Below, one piece after another: positions 34,554 through 43,800 of a DNA stretch of 64,000 nt. The translations under genes were made by a program, and so were the position numbers. The notes below the pieces were generated by a model. The model worked only from the letters and a program-made list of their open reading frames with translations. It made no database searches and was not told the origin of the DNA. Each line of letters opens with the position of its first letter. The first letter of the stretch is position 1. Origin of the DNA: Pseudomonas corrugata (GTDB taxonomy: Bacteria; Pseudomonadota; Gammaproteobacteria; Pseudomonadales; Pseudomonadaceae); NCBI RefSeq assembly GCF_001269905.1, contig NZ_LHVK01000004.1, forward strand, positions 1-64,000, given 5' to 3'.

Positions 34554-35123
34554 TTAACCGTGCAGGGTCTGCAGCCACTGCTCCCGGTTGATGCGATAGA
34601 GCACATGGTGACGCAATGGATGACCGACCGCGAGTTTTGGATGTTCGAAATCGTCAGCCGGGTCATGGTGCATGCCGATCGCCTGCATGACCTTTTGCGA
34701 CGGCAGGTTGTCGGTGGAGGTGAATGCCACCACTTCGTCCAGCCCCAAGCGGTCAAACCCACAGCGCAACGCCGTCCAGGCAGCTTCGCTGGCATAACCC
34801 AGGCCCCAGTGCTCCCGGGACAGGCGCCAGCCGATCTCGACTGCTGGCGTGAAATGCGCGTCGAACCCCACCACACCCAAGCCGGTGAAACCGATAAAGG
34901 CACCGGTGTCCTTGCGCTCCAGGGCCCACAAGCCAAAACCATGTTCGGCAAAATGCCCGCGCACGCGCCCGATCAGCGCGGCGCTTTCAAGGCGGCTCAG
35001 GGGCACCGGGAAATAACGCATCACCTGCGGATCGGCAGACATGGCGGCAAATTCCGGCAAATCTTCATCGTGCCACTGCCGCATGAGCAGCCGCGCACTT
35101 TCCAGTTCCAGTATCGGCTCCAT
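34554..35123 (-). CDS. GNAT-family N-acetyltransferase (RimJ/RimL-like)
   Basis: A 189-residue acetyltransferase of the type that modifies protein N-termini or small amines. The acetyl-CoA motif is visible in the VEIGWRLSREHWGLGYASEA segment and NLPSQKVMQAIGM. The start at MEPILELES is preceded by GGGAGTGAAG. The leader contains the 45-base element also found before radA. Substrate unknown. Confidence 0.8.
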   Translation of the reverse strand: MEPILELESARLLMRQWHDEDLPEFAAMSADPQVMRYFPVPLSRLESAALIGRVRGHFAEHGFGLWALERKDTGAFIGFTGLGVVGFDAHFTPAVEIGWRLSREHWGLGYASEAAWTALRCGFDRLGLDEVVAFTSTDNLPSQKVMQAIGMHHDPADDFEHPKLAVGHPLRHHVLYRINREQWLQTLHG

Positions 35124-35144
35124 CTTCACTCCCTTTCCATGCCC

Positions 35145-35189
35145 GGTGGCCTGTACGGTGAATTTGAGTACACGAATTAGCCACACAGG
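35145..35189. repeat. 45-bp leader element, copy B (upstream of the GNAT gene)
   Basis: Second copy of the element at 4069-4113, ending 21 bases before the start codon of the GNAT gene on the same relative strand. Its ends pair as CCTGTACGG / CCACACAGG. Confidence 0.6.
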
Positions 35190-35245
35190 CCACTAAAGTC
35201 TACATCGCTGGTAGGATCCGTCACTCAATCACCGCTGAAAACACC

Positions 35246-36166
35246 ATGCCGCTGCCGCTTATCTATCACGAAGACTACAGTCCCGAGTTCCCGGCGGAAC
35301 ACCGTTTCCCCATGGACAAATTCCGTCTGCTGCGCGACCACCTGGTGGACAGTGGGCTGACCCGCGACGCGGACCTGCTGCGCCCGTCGCTGTGCCCGCC
35401 CGAGGTCCTCGCCCTGGCCCACGATCGCAGCTATATCGAACGCTACATGAGCGGCGAGTTGTCCCGCGAAGACCAACGGCGGCTCGGCCTGCCCTGGAGC
35501 GAAGCCCTGGCCAGGCGAACGGTACGGGCCGTGGGCGGTTCGCTGCTGGCGGCCGAGCAGGCCCTCGAACATGGCCTGGCCTGTCATCTGGCCGGAGGCA
35601 CCCACCATGCCCACTACGACCACCCTGCCGGTTTTTGCATTTTCAACGACCTGGCGGTGATCAGCCGTTATTTCCTCGCCAGCGGCCGCGTCTCGCGGGT
35701 GCTGATTTTCGACTGCGACGTACATCAGGGCGACGGTACCGCGCGAATACTCCATGACACCCCGGACGCAGTGACAGTTTCCTTGCACTGCGAAAAGAAT
35801 TTTCCCGCACGCAAGGCCCAAAGCGACTGGGACATTCCGCTGCCGATGGGCATGGAAGACTCCGCGTATCTGCAGGTGGTGGACGATGCCCTCAACTATC
35901 TGTTGCCGCTCTACCAGCCTGATCTGGTGCTGTATGACGCGGGTGTCGACGTACACAAGGACGACGCCCTTGGGTACCTGAAACTGACAGACGAAGGGCT
36001 CGCCGCCCGGGATGAGAGCGTCATGCGCCATTGTCTCGGGCGTGACATCCCGGTGGTCGGGGTGATCGGCGGCGGCTACAGCAAGGATCGCAGGGCCCTG
36101 GCCCGACGCCACGGGATCCTGCATCACAGCGCACAAAAGGTCTGGACGTCATCAGGGTGTCATTGA
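35246..36166 (+). CDS. histone deacetylase-like amidohydrolase
   Basis: A 306-residue zinc amidohydrolase of the HDAC/acetylpolyamine family. The active-site pair is His120-His121 (GGTHHAHYD), zinc ligands Asp158 and His160 lie in FDCDVHQGDGT, and the third ligand is in LYDAGVDVH; the catalytic GGGY is near residue 278. In bacteria such enzymes act on acetylated polyamines or small molecules. It stands divergent from the GNAT gene, an intriguing acetylase/deacetylase neighbourhood. Confidence 0.88.
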   Translation: MPLPLIYHEDYSPEFPAEHRFPMDKFRLLRDHLVDSGLTRDADLLRPSLCPPEVLALAHDRSYIERYMSGELSREDQRRLGLPWSEALARRTVRAVGGSLLAAEQALEHGLACHLAGGTHHAHYDHPAGFCIFNDLAVISRYFLASGRVSRVLIFDCDVHQGDGTARILHDTPDAVTVSLHCEKNFPARKAQSDWDIPLPMGMEDSAYLQVVDDALNYLLPLYQPDLVLYDAGVDVHKDDALGYLKLTDEGLAARDESVMRHCLGRDIPVVGVIGGGYSKDRRALARRHGILHHSAQKVWTSSGCH

Positions 36167-36302
36167 AGCCTGGATGCGTTACCCACAATGCCTGTGGAGC
36201 GGCCTGTGGATAACCTGAGCGAAACGGCCTACAGGCTATACCGGGTATAGCTTGCAGAGGACTGGTTGTTTTTTGAGCACATTTCAGCAACACCCTCATC
36301 CC

Positions 36303-36393
36303 CTGTGGGAGCGAGCCTGCTCGCGATAGCGGTCCACCCTCCAACATTGATGTCGCTGATCCACCGCAATCGCGAGCAGGCTCGCTCCCACAG
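36303..36393. repeat. REP pair upstream of the flavoprotein gene
   Basis: CTGTGGGAGCGAGCCTGCTC at 36303 faces GCGAGCAGGCTCGCTCCCA ending at 36393, about 50 bases ahead of the flavoprotein start; TAGAAT just after it could be that gene's -10 box. The remainder of the 280-base gap holds nothing else. Confidence 0.85.
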
Positions 36394-36446
36394 GATTTTC
36401 GTGCTGATAGAATGCCGCGCTTATTCCCATCTCTGCAGTCCACACC

Positions 36447-37682
36447 ATGACCCAAGCTTCCAAGCCCTCCACTCCCCACGTCGCCATCATCGGCGGCGGC
36501 CCTGCCGGCTTGATGGCGGCCGAGGTGTTGAGCCAGGCCGGCATTCAGGTCGACCTGTACGACGGCATGCCCTCGGTGGGCAGGAAGTTCCTGCTGGCCG
36601 GCGTCGGTGGTATGAATATCACCCATTCGGAAGCCTTCCCGGCATTCCTGTCCCGCTACGCCGAACGGGCACCGAATCTAGCCCCATTGCTACGAGCATT
36701 CGGCTCGGACGAACTGTGTACATGGATTCACGGGCTGGGCATCGAAACCTTTGTCGGCAGCTCCGGGCGGGTATTTCCTACCGATATGAAAGCCGCTCCG
36801 CTGCTGCGTGCCTGGCTCAAGCGCCTGCGCGACGCCGGCGTGGCAATCCATACACGACATCGCTGGCTCGGCTGGAACTCCGACAACAGCCTGCGAATAG
36901 CTGGTCCGGAAGGTGAAAAAACGCTCCAGCCCGACGCCACGCTGCTGGCATTGGGCGGCGGCAGTTGGTCGCGCCTGGGCTCCGACGGCGCCTGGATGCT
37001 GGCGTTGGAACAGCGCTGCGTCGCCCTTGCGCCATTGCAGCCGAGTAACTGCGGCTTCGACGTGCAGGCCTGGAGCGACCTGATGATCAGCAGGTTCGCC
37101 GGCGCTGCGCTGAAAAACATCGCCATTGGCATGAACGACGACGTCCCCCGTCTCGGCGAGTGTGTGATCACCGCCACCGGCATCGAAGGCAGCCTGATCT
37201 ACGCCCTGTCGGCACCGATTCGCGAGGCCATCAATCGCCATGGCAGCGCGACGATCCATCTGGACCTGCTGCCGGGCCGGCCTGTGGATAAAGTTCTCCA
37301 GGCCTTGAGCAAGCCGCGCGGTTCACGCTCGATGGCCAAGCACCTGCACAGCCAGTTGGGGATCGATGGGGTCAAGGCGGCGTTGTTACGCGAGCTGACA
37401 CCCGCCGACCGTTTCGCCGACCCGGCACGCCTGGCCCAGGCCATCAAGGCGTTGCCCATCACTCTGGTAAAGGCCCGCCCTCTGGATGAAGCCATCAGCA
37501 GCGCTGGTGGCGTGATGTTCGAAGCCATGGACGAAAGCCTGATGCTCAAGCGGATACCCGGCGTGTTCTGCGCGGGGGAAATGCTCGACTGGGAAGCACC
37601 GACCGGTGGTTATCTGCTGACGGCGTGCTTCGCCAGTGGGCGAGCGGCGGGGCTGGGGATGCTGGAGTTCTTAAGGCAGTAA
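36447..37682 (+). CDS. NAD(P)/FAD-dependent oxidoreductase, HI0933/TIGR03862 type
   Basis: A 411-residue flavoprotein with an N-terminal Rossmann FAD motif (VAIIGGGPAGLMAAEVLSQAG, residues about 12-32) and the family segments GRKFLLAGVGGMNITHSE and FCAGEMLDWEAPTGGYLLTACFASG. Members are annotated only by structure (HI0933-like), and the reaction is unknown. It is monocistronic, flanked by repeat elements on both sides. Confidence 0.85.
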   Translation: MTQASKPSTPHVAIIGGGPAGLMAAEVLSQAGIQVDLYDGMPSVGRKFLLAGVGGMNITHSEAFPAFLSRYAERAPNLAPLLRAFGSDELCTWIHGLGIETFVGSSGRVFPTDMKAAPLLRAWLKRLRDAGVAIHTRHRWLGWNSDNSLRIAGPEGEKTLQPDATLLALGGGSWSRLGSDGAWMLALEQRCVALAPLQPSNCGFDVQAWSDLMISRFAGAALKNIAIGMNDDVPRLGECVITATGIEGSLIYALSAPIREAINRHGSATIHLDLLPGRPVDKVLQALSKPRGSRSMAKHLHSQLGIDGVKAALLRELTPADRFADPARLAQAIKALPITLVKARPLDEAISSAGGVMFEAMDESLMLKRIPGVFCAGEMLDWEAPTGGYLLTACFASGRAAGLGMLEFLRQ

Positions 37683-37683
37683 T

Positions 37684-37785
37684 CATTCCCACGCTCCGCG
37701 TGGGAATGCCTCAACGGACGCTCCGCGTTCGACTTTTATGACGCCGAGCGTCCTCGGATGCATTCCCACGCGGAGCGTGGGAACG
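37684..37785. repeat. CATTCCCACGC-type palindrome pair
   Basis: A third repeat family: a 25-base palindrome (CATTCCCACGCTCCGCG... at 37684-37708) and an inverted relative (37761-37785) flank about 50 bases with further CTCCGCG / CGAGCG matches. It separates the convergent flavoprotein and rhlE genes. Confidence 0.85.
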
Positions 37786-37793
37786 ATCACGGA

Positions 37794-39131
37794 TCAGGGT
37801 TTCTTTTTACGCGGCCCGGTATTGAACACCGGCACCTTGCGCACCGGCTTGACCGAGGGCTCCACCGGCGCCGAGTCCCCGCTGTCCACCCACTTGCCCA
37901 GGTTGCGCTTGCCGCCACCGCCCGAGGTTTTTGGCTTCTTCGGCTTTTTCGGTTTCTTGACCACCTGGCCACTGGCGTCGGTATCCGGCACCCGATGCTC
38001 AGGCTCGAAGTCCTGTTCCATCTGGCGGGTCAACGTCTGGCGGGTCAACATCTCAATGGCTGACAGCAGGTTCACTTCATCGGCGCACACCAGGGAAATC
38101 GCTTGCCCCGTGGCGCCTGCTCGGCCAGTACGGCCGATACGATGGATGTAGTCTTCGGCAACGATCGGCAAATCGAAATTCACCACCAGCGGCAAGTCTT
38201 CGATATCCAGCCCACGGGCCGCGACGTCGGTGGCCACCAGGATCTGGACTTCACCGAGCTTGAAACGGTCCAGTGCGCGCTGGCGGGTGGCCTGGGGTTT
38301 GTCGCCGTGGATGCCATCGGCGTTGACGCCCAGGCCCTGGAGCTTTTCCACCAGCGCATCGACGCCGTTGCGGGTCTTGGCAAATACCAATACCTGCTTC
38401 CACTTGTTCTTGCGCAACAGGTGCACGAACAACTCTGGCTTGCGCTTCTTGTCCACCGTCACCACCCATTGCTTGACGGTGTTGGCCGCGACGTTGCGCG
38501 GGCTCACTTCGATGCTCAGCGGATCGTTGAGCATCTGCCCGGCCAGCAAACGAATGGCGTCGGAAAAGGTCGCCGAGAACAGCAGCGTCTGGCGTTTTTT
38601 CGGCAGCGCTTTGTAGATATTCGCCAGTTCCTCGGAAAAACCCAGGTCAAGCATGCGATCGGCTTCGTCCAGCACCAGGGTCTGCAACTGGTTGAACTTC
38701 AGCGCGTTCTGTCGGAACAGATCGAGCAAGCGCCCCGGCGTGGCGACGAGCAGGTCGACGCCCTTGCGCAGTTTCATCATCTGCGGGTTGATGCTGACGC
38801 CACCGTACACGGCGTAGGTGCTCAATGGCAGGTTCTGAGCGTATTGGCGCACGCTTTCATGGACCTGCTCGGCCAGTTCGCGGGTCGGCACCAGAATCAG
38901 CGCCCGTACCGAGTTGGCAGCCACTTTCGGTCCTTCGGTGGTCAGCAACTGCAACAGCGGCACCGCGAAACCGGCGGTCTTGCCAGTGCCGGTCTGGGCC
39001 GCGGCCATCAGGTCGCGACCGGCCAGCACCGCCGGTATGGCCTGGGCCTGCACCGGGGTCGGGGTCTGGTAGCCGAGCGTCTCGAGGGCGCGCAACAAGG
39101 GTTCGATCAGGCCAAGGGTGGCGAAAGTCAT
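37794..39131 (-). CDS. rhlE: DEAD-box RNA helicase RhlE-like
   Basis: A 445-residue ATP-dependent RNA helicase. Q motif at the N-terminus, Walker A AQTGTGKT, DEAD box (VLDEADRML), SAT, and motif VI HRIGRTGRAG are intact. The tail after about residue 385 is rich in Lys/Pro/Gly, as in RhlE proteins that bind rRNA or join RNA degradosomes. Which RhlE paralogue this represents cannot be told. Confidence 0.87.
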   Translation of the reverse strand: MTFATLGLIEPLLRALETLGYQTPTPVQAQAIPAVLAGRDLMAAAQTGTGKTAGFAVPLLQLLTTEGPKVAANSVRALILVPTRELAEQVHESVRQYAQNLPLSTYAVYGGVSINPQMMKLRKGVDLLVATPGRLLDLFRQNALKFNQLQTLVLDEADRMLDLGFSEELANIYKALPKKRQTLLFSATFSDAIRLLAGQMLNDPLSIEVSPRNVAANTVKQWVVTVDKKRKPELFVHLLRKNKWKQVLVFAKTRNGVDALVEKLQGLGVNADGIHGDKPQATRQRALDRFKLGEVQILVATDVAARGLDIEDLPLVVNFDLPIVAEDYIHRIGRTGRAGATGQAISLVCADEVNLLSAIEMLTRQTLTRQMEQDFEPEHRVPDTDASGQVVKKPKKPKKPKTSGGGGKRNLGKWVDSGDSAPVEPSVKPVRKVPVFNTGPRKKKP

Positions 39132-39189
39132 GGAAGTACCGTAGGAAAAATCAGCGCAGGGTGTGCAATGCGCGGCAGTTTACCTTAAT

Positions 39190-40092
39190 TCAGGATTCAA
39201 CCGGCGCAGGCTTGGGTTTGCGCCACTGAGGCAGCCCGATCAACACCACTGCACTGATGATCACCAGCATCGCCAGGGACTCTTCGATGCCTATACTTTC
39301 GCCGGCAAACACAATCCCCAGCAGCACCGCCACCGCCGGATTGACGTAGGCATAACTGGTGGCCGCCGCCGGCCGTACATGCTTGAGCAGGTACATGTAG
39401 GCGTTGAAGGCAATGATCGAACCGAAGCAGGTCAGGTAGGCCAGGGCGAACCAGCCTTCGAACGGTGGAATGCGCTCCAGGTGTTCACCACTGGCGAAGC
39501 TGCCGATCAATAGCACCACGCCGCCCACCAGCATTTCCACGGCACTGGCCATTGCCCCCGCTGGCAATGGCAGATGCTTGCTCAGCACCGAACCGAACGC
39601 CCACGACGCTGCCGCGAACACCAGCAGGGTTGCACCCAGCGGACTGGATTGCAGATTGGAACCCAGGTTGAGCATTGCGATACCGATCAACCCGAGCACG
39701 ATTCCCGCCCATTCCAGGCGCGTATTACGCGCGCCCCAGAAATACCCGCAAAGCAGGGTAAACAAAGGCACCGTCGCCACGGCCAACGCCGCGACCCCGG
39801 ACGCCACGCCGGTGTGCTCGGCGACACTGACCGCGCCGTTGCCAAAACTGAGCAGCAGCACGCCGATGATTGCCCCGGCCTTCCACTGCGCCCAGGTCGG
39901 TGCCGGCGCCCCGCGCCAGCGCAGGAAGCCATACATGAGCGAGCCAGCCAGCACGAAGCGAATCCCGGCCAGCAACAGCGGCGGCCAATGCTCCACGCCG
40001 ATGCGAATCACCAGATAGGTCGACCCCCAGATGATATACAGGGCGAAGAAGGCAGCGATCAGCGGCAGTGGAAAACGGCGTGGGCCAGGCAT
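39190..40092 (-). CDS. EamA/DMT family transporter (YedA-like)
   Basis: A 300-residue ten-helix DMT exporter with the opening FPLPLIAAFFALYIIWGSTYLVIRIGVEHWPPLLLAG, characteristic of the YedA/RhtA-type branch. It lies divergent from an Lrp-type regulator (gap 160 bases), a common pairing for amino-acid export. Substrate inferred only in that general sense. Confidence 0.85.
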   Translation of the reverse strand: MPGPRRFPLPLIAAFFALYIIWGSTYLVIRIGVEHWPPLLLAGIRFVLAGSLMYGFLRWRGAPAPTWAQWKAGAIIGVLLLSFGNGAVSVAEHTGVASGVAALAVATVPLFTLLCGYFWGARNTRLEWAGIVLGLIGIAMLNLGSNLQSSPLGATLLVFAAASWAFGSVLSKHLPLPAGAMASAVEMLVGGVVLLIGSFASGEHLERIPPFEGWFALAYLTCFGSIIAFNAYMYLLKHVRPAAATSYAYVNPAVAVLLGIVFAGESIGIEESLAMLVIISAVVLIGLPQWRKPKPAPVES

Positions 40093-40253
40093 GGTCAGCT
40101 CGAAGTCAGGACAATGAGAGGCGTTATTCTAGAAAGGCGACGGGCGGAAAATAAGCTACAAAACCTGTTTATCCTGGCCATACACTTTTCAAACCAAGGA
40201 GATCAGCGCTATAAACCGTGCTTTCGAAAGTCATCTCACCTGGAAGCCAAACC

Positions 40254-40706
40254 GTGGATAAATACGACCGCATGCTGCTCAGCACCTTGTTGGAAAACGG
40301 TCGTGCGTCCTTTGCCGAACTGGCCCGCAAAGTGAACCTCTCGGCCCCGGCCGTAGCCGAGCGGGTCAGCAAGCTGGAGGCCAGCGGGATCATTACCGGC
40401 TACCAGGCCAAGGTCGACATGGCCAAGATCGGCCTGCCGGTACAGTGCGTGATCGAATTGCGGATGAACCAGCACGGCAACCAGAAGGCCTACGACGACT
40501 TGTGCAAGATTCCCCAATTGACCGAATGCCACCGGGTGACCGGCGACCCCTGCGTGATCATGCAAGCGGCGGTCGGCTCGATGCCGGAGCTGGAAGAGCT
40601 GATCAACCGGATCGCCAAGTTCGGCTTCAGCAAGACTTCGATCGTACTGTCCAGTGCCATTGAAAAGCGGGTGCCATTGGGGCAGTTGGAAGGCAACGGC
40701 AAGTAA
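40254..40706 (+). CDS. Lrp/AsnC-family regulator
   Basis: A 150-residue feast/famine regulator: helix-turn-helix at about 10-55 (LARKVNLSAPAVAERVSKLEASGIITGY) and a RAM ligand domain. The GTG at 40254 (MDKYDRMLLSTLLENG) gives the usual family N-terminus with GGAAG 8 bases before it; a GTG at 40218 is an alternative. Likely controls the divergent DMT exporter. Confidence 0.85.
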   Translation: MDKYDRMLLSTLLENGRASFAELARKVNLSAPAVAERVSKLEASGIITGYQAKVDMAKIGLPVQCVIELRMNQHGNQKAYDDLCKIPQLTECHRVTGDPCVIMQAAVGSMPELEELINRIAKFGFSKTSIVLSSAIEKRVPLGQLEGNGK

Positions 40707-40728
40707 ATCGCCCAACACCGATCAAACC

Positions 40729-40787
40729 CTGTGGGAGCAACTGTTTTATCTTTGCCGCCGCCATCGCGAGCAGGCTCGCTCCCACAG
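40729..40787. repeat. REP pair, shortened left unit
   Basis: CTGTGGGAGCAA at 40729 faces GCGAGCAGGCTCGCTCCCACAG ending at 40787; the left unit has lost its inner half. It follows the Lrp gene directly. Confidence 0.8.
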
Positions 40788-40828
40788 TTATTCGGGTTGA
40801 TCCGATCCCCGCGCCCACCATCAATCCC

Positions 40829-40919
40829 CTGTGGGAGCGAGCCTGCTCGCGAAAGCGCCAGGTCAGTCAATATTTGCAGTGGCTGACACACCGCCATCGC
40901 GAGCAGGCTCGCTCCCACA
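40829..40919. repeat. REP pair downstream of the exonuclease gene
   Basis: Complete pair (CTGTGGGAGCGAGCCTGCTC to GAGCAGGCTCGCTCCCACA) lying 42 bases after the preceding short pair, with the inner dyad CTGACACA. Together the two form a small REP cluster between convergent genes. Confidence 0.9.
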
Positions 40920-40936
40920 TTTGGATGGCGGTGATC

Positions 40937-41548
40937 TTAGAACCCGCGATGACGCTTGAGATGCTCATTGATCTTGGCCGCCGGGACCTTCTGCAAGCTG
41001 CACAACAGATCGTGGGACAGCTCCCGCAGCCCATGCTTGTGTCGCAGTTCCGACGCCAGGTGCGCGGTGAGGTTGGCGGCCATTTCGGCGTCGGCCATGG
41101 CCCGGTGGGCCTGGCCGGTATGGGGCAGGCCGGCGAAGGCGTTGAGGGTGCCGAGCTTGTGGTTCGGCGCGGCCGGCATCAGGCGTCGGGCGAGCAACAA
41201 CGAACAGGCAAAATTCTGCAGGCGAGTGCGCTTGATCCGCCCCAGTTCGAAGTCCCAGAACTTCTGGTCGAACGCGGCGTTATGCGCCAGCAGCGGCGTG
41301 ATACCGACGAATTCGTTGACCTCGTTCATCACCCGCTCGGCCGAAGGCGCGCTGCGCAGCATGGCATTGCTGATGCCGGTCAGTTGCTCGATGAAGGCCG
41401 GCACCCGCACGCCGGCATTCATCAGGCTCTGGTAGCGGTCGACGATCCGGCCTTGCTCGAGAATCACCACGGCGATTTCCGTGGCTCGGCAACTGCTGCT
41501 CGGGGTGATTCCGGTGGTTTCAAAGTCGATGACTGCGATGCGTTCCAA
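40937..41548 (-). CDS. DEDD-type 3'-5' exonuclease (DnaQ-like)
   Basis: About 203 residues of a DnaQ-like exonuclease. The four acidic positions are in IDFETTG (Asp, Glu), HNAAFD (Asp) and HRAMADAEM (His, Asp), the DEDDh set. The start is ambiguous: the TTG at 41548 (preceded by GGAG 11 bases upstream) is chosen, since an ATG at 41623 would overlap the NYN gene by 53 bases. It follows the NYN gene on the same strand, so the two probably act together on nucleic acid. Confidence 0.78.
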   Translation of the reverse strand: MERIAVIDFETTGITPSSSCRATEIAVVILEQGRIVDRYQSLMNAGVRVPAFIEQLTGISNAMLRSAPSAERVMNEVNEFVGITPLLAHNAAFDQKFWDFELGRIKRTRLQNFACSLLLARRLMPAAPNHKLGTLNAFAGLPHTGQAHRAMADAEMAANLTAHLASELRHKHGLRELSHDLLCSLQKVPAAKINEHLKRHRGF

Positions 41549-41570
41549 ACCTGTCTGAACTCCGTAACGA

Positions 41571-42050
41571 TCAATTCTTGAGCAGCAGCGCGCCTTCGAT
41601 GGGCACGTAACGACTGGCGGCACGGATCAGCGAGTTGGCCGTCAACCCCGGCACGCCGTACGCCACCGCCTGCACACCGTGCTTGCTGATGATGCGTTCG
41701 AGCAACATGTCGAAATCGCCGTCACCCGAGGCCAGCACGACCTCGTCGACATGGTCGGCAGCGTCCATGATGTCCAGCGTGATACCCACGTCCCAATCGC
41801 CTTTGGCCGAGCCGTCGCTGCGCTGGATGTAGGGCTTGAGCTTCACGGTGAAACCCAGGTTGCGCAGGATCTGCTGGAATTGCTGCTGCTTGCTGTCACC
41901 GCGATCGATCGCGTAGGCATAGGCCTCGACGATCTGCCCCTGTTTGCTGATATCGGCCCACAGGGCGGCGTAGTTGAAGTGACAACCATAGGCCTGGCGC
42001 ACGGTGTAATAGAGGTTCTGGACATCGGCGAACACTGCGATTTTCTTCAC
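41571..42050 (-). CDS. NYN-domain (LabA/DUF88) protein
   Basis: A 159-residue PIN-like NYN domain. Acidic positions for metal binding are visible in IAVFADVQNLYY, GDWDVGITLDIMDAAD and ASGDGDFDMLLE. Members are predicted or shown RNases. Start: the GTG at 42050 (VKKIAVFAD) has an AGAGGAACC ribosome site, better than an ATG 21 bases upstream. The DEDD exonuclease gene follows. Confidence 0.87.
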   Translation of the reverse strand: MKKIAVFADVQNLYYTVRQAYGCHFNYAALWADISKQGQIVEAYAYAIDRGDSKQQQFQQILRNLGFTVKLKPYIQRSDGSAKGDWDVGITLDIMDAADHVDEVVLASGDGDFDMLLERIISKHGVQAVAYGVPGLTANSLIRAASRYVPIEGALLLKN

Positions 42051-42189
42051 CGCGGTTCCTCTTGAATGCACAAGCGCACAGGCTCTGGGTCAGGCACCGG
42101 GCCCGAAAAGGCGCCCAGTATGCCAGTCCAAGGGAGGGTTCCGCGAATAATCGATCCGAGGCGCGTAGGCACCCCGGACGAATGGCAGG

Positions 42190-42963
42190 TCAGACGAAGG
42201 AATCGTCGTCGCCAAAGAAGGAAGAGTCGTCGCCGTAATCCGCGTCGCTGAAGCCGCCCTGATCGTTGCTGTAGCCATCGTTGCCGGCCATGCGCTGGTC
42301 GTCCCCCCATCCATTGTTGTCGCCGCTGCTGCCGACATCATTGACCGGCTGGGCCGGTTCTTCCTTGATGATCTCGACGATCTCCTGGGGCTGCTGGCCG
42401 CTATGGAACAAACTGCTGATCCCTTGCGCCAGCATCACGCCACCGGCCACGCCGGCCGCAGTTTTGAGGGCGCCACCCAGGAAGCTGCTCGCTGCCGGGG
42501 CTTGTTGCTGCGGGGCACCATAGCCCGCTGGCGGCGCACCGAAGCCCTGCTGAGCCGGGGCATTGTTGAAGGATGGCCGCGCCGGTTCGCGCCAGCCGCC
42601 ACCGCCGGTTGCCGGAGCGCTTGGAGCAGGGGCAGGTCGCGCATCACGACTGCTGCCACCGAAAATACTCGAGAGGAAACCACCGCCCCCGCTGGGTGCC
42701 GAAGCCTGGCTGCGGGCGTTCTGCAGGTCCGCCTGCAGTTGCTGGACTTGCTCGGTCAGTTGCCTGTTCTGCTCGTCGAGGCGCTTGATTGCCGCCTCTT
42801 GCACCAGAATCGCCTGGGCCATGAAATAACCGGCCGTGGGCTGGCTGGCCAGATGCTCCTTGATCCGCGCCTCGGCCTGGGCGTCGCGCGGGGCTGAATC
42901 CTTCTCGGCCTGTTGCAGCCGTGAAAACAGTCCATCGATCAGGGTTTGTTCTTCGCTGTTCAT
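42190..42963 (-). CDS. DUF2076 domain protein
   Basis: A 257-residue protein. The N-terminal half (MNSEEQTLIDGLFSRLQQAEKD) is helical with a coiled coil (about 60-90, Gln- and Leu-rich), followed by Gly/Pro/Ala/Gln low-complexity sequence, a short hydrophobic AAGVAGGVMLAQG segment and an acidic, Asp-rich tail. It fits the DUF2076 family, of unknown function. Start MNSEEQTL is conserved in the family; residues before it are not. Confidence 0.82.
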   Translation of the reverse strand: MNSEEQTLIDGLFSRLQQAEKDSAPRDAQAEARIKEHLASQPTAGYFMAQAILVQEAAIKRLDEQNRQLTEQVQQLQADLQNARSQASAPSGGGGFLSSIFGGSSRDARPAPAPSAPATGGGGWREPARPSFNNAPAQQGFGAPPAGYGAPQQQAPAASSFLGGALKTAAGVAGGVMLAQGISSLFHSGQQPQEIVEIIKEEPAQPVNDVGSSGDNNGWGDDQRMAGNDGYSNDQGGFSDADYGDDSSFFGDDDSFV

Positions 42964-43140
42964 GGCGACCTCATCAGATTGCCGGGTAGAAAACCAAGCC
43001 GGTTCCGCAGAACCGGTGCCCAACAGTAATGGGGCTTGCCGCGAAGGATTCAATGGTCTTTACCTGATGTTTACGTTTGCTAGTGCGGGTGCCTGATCGG
43101 TTAAAGTGTCGGACCGCTTCTGGACCTGCGATCCCGACTC

Positions 43141-43800
43141 ATGAATCCGTTTGACGTGCTGCGCGACTCTTTGTATTTCTTCAAGCGCCATCTGGGCCGG
43201 ATCGCCCAGCTGTGCCTGCCACTGGTGATACTCGAGGCCGTGCTGCAACAAGCCGTCGACCGCGCCGTCGGCCCGGATGGCTTTCCCGGCTATAGCGTGA
43301 TCGTCGGGCTGCTGGTGTATCCGGTGTACACCGCTGCGCTGATCCTGTTTCTCGACGCCCGCAGCCGAGGCGAATCGCCGCACATTCGTGACCTCCTCGC
43401 CGCGGCCCTCACCCTCTGGCCGCGCTTTGCGTTGCTGACCGCCCTCAACACATTGCTGATCCTGCTGGGTATTTCGTTGTACATCCTGCCGGGCCTGTGG
43501 CTGATGGTGACCCTGGCATTCAGCGAATACCTGCTGGTGCTCCGAGGCTTGGCTCCATTGACGGCGATGAAGGAAAGCCTGCGCATGAGCCGTGGCCAAT
43601 TCTGGCGGATCCTGTTGTGCATCATTGGCGTGATGGCCCCTCTGTGGCTGCTCAAGGGCGCCAGCGTCTCGGTTTATCCGCCACCTCAGAATCCTTGGCT
43701 CGGCCTGTTGATCGACAGCATTCACAGCTTCCTGCAACTGTTCACCAGCGTGGTGCTGTTCCGGATATTCATGCTGATCGGGGAAAAAACCGAGCCATGA
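43141..43800 (+). CDS. YciC-family (UPF0259) membrane protein
   Basis: A 219-residue inner-membrane protein with about six helices, opening MNPFDVLRDSLYFFKRHLG, the YciC/UPF0259 hallmark. Function unknown. Its TGA overlaps the start of the next gene by four bases, so they are co-translated. Confidence 0.82.
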   Translation: MNPFDVLRDSLYFFKRHLGRIAQLCLPLVILEAVLQQAVDRAVGPDGFPGYSVIVGLLVYPVYTAALILFLDARSRGESPHIRDLLAAALTLWPRFALLTALNTLLILLGISLYILPGLWLMVTLAFSEYLLVLRGLAPLTAMKESLRMSRGQFWRILLCIIGVMAPLWLLKGASVSVYPPPQNPWLGLLIDSIHSFLQLFTSVVLFRIFMLIGEKTEP

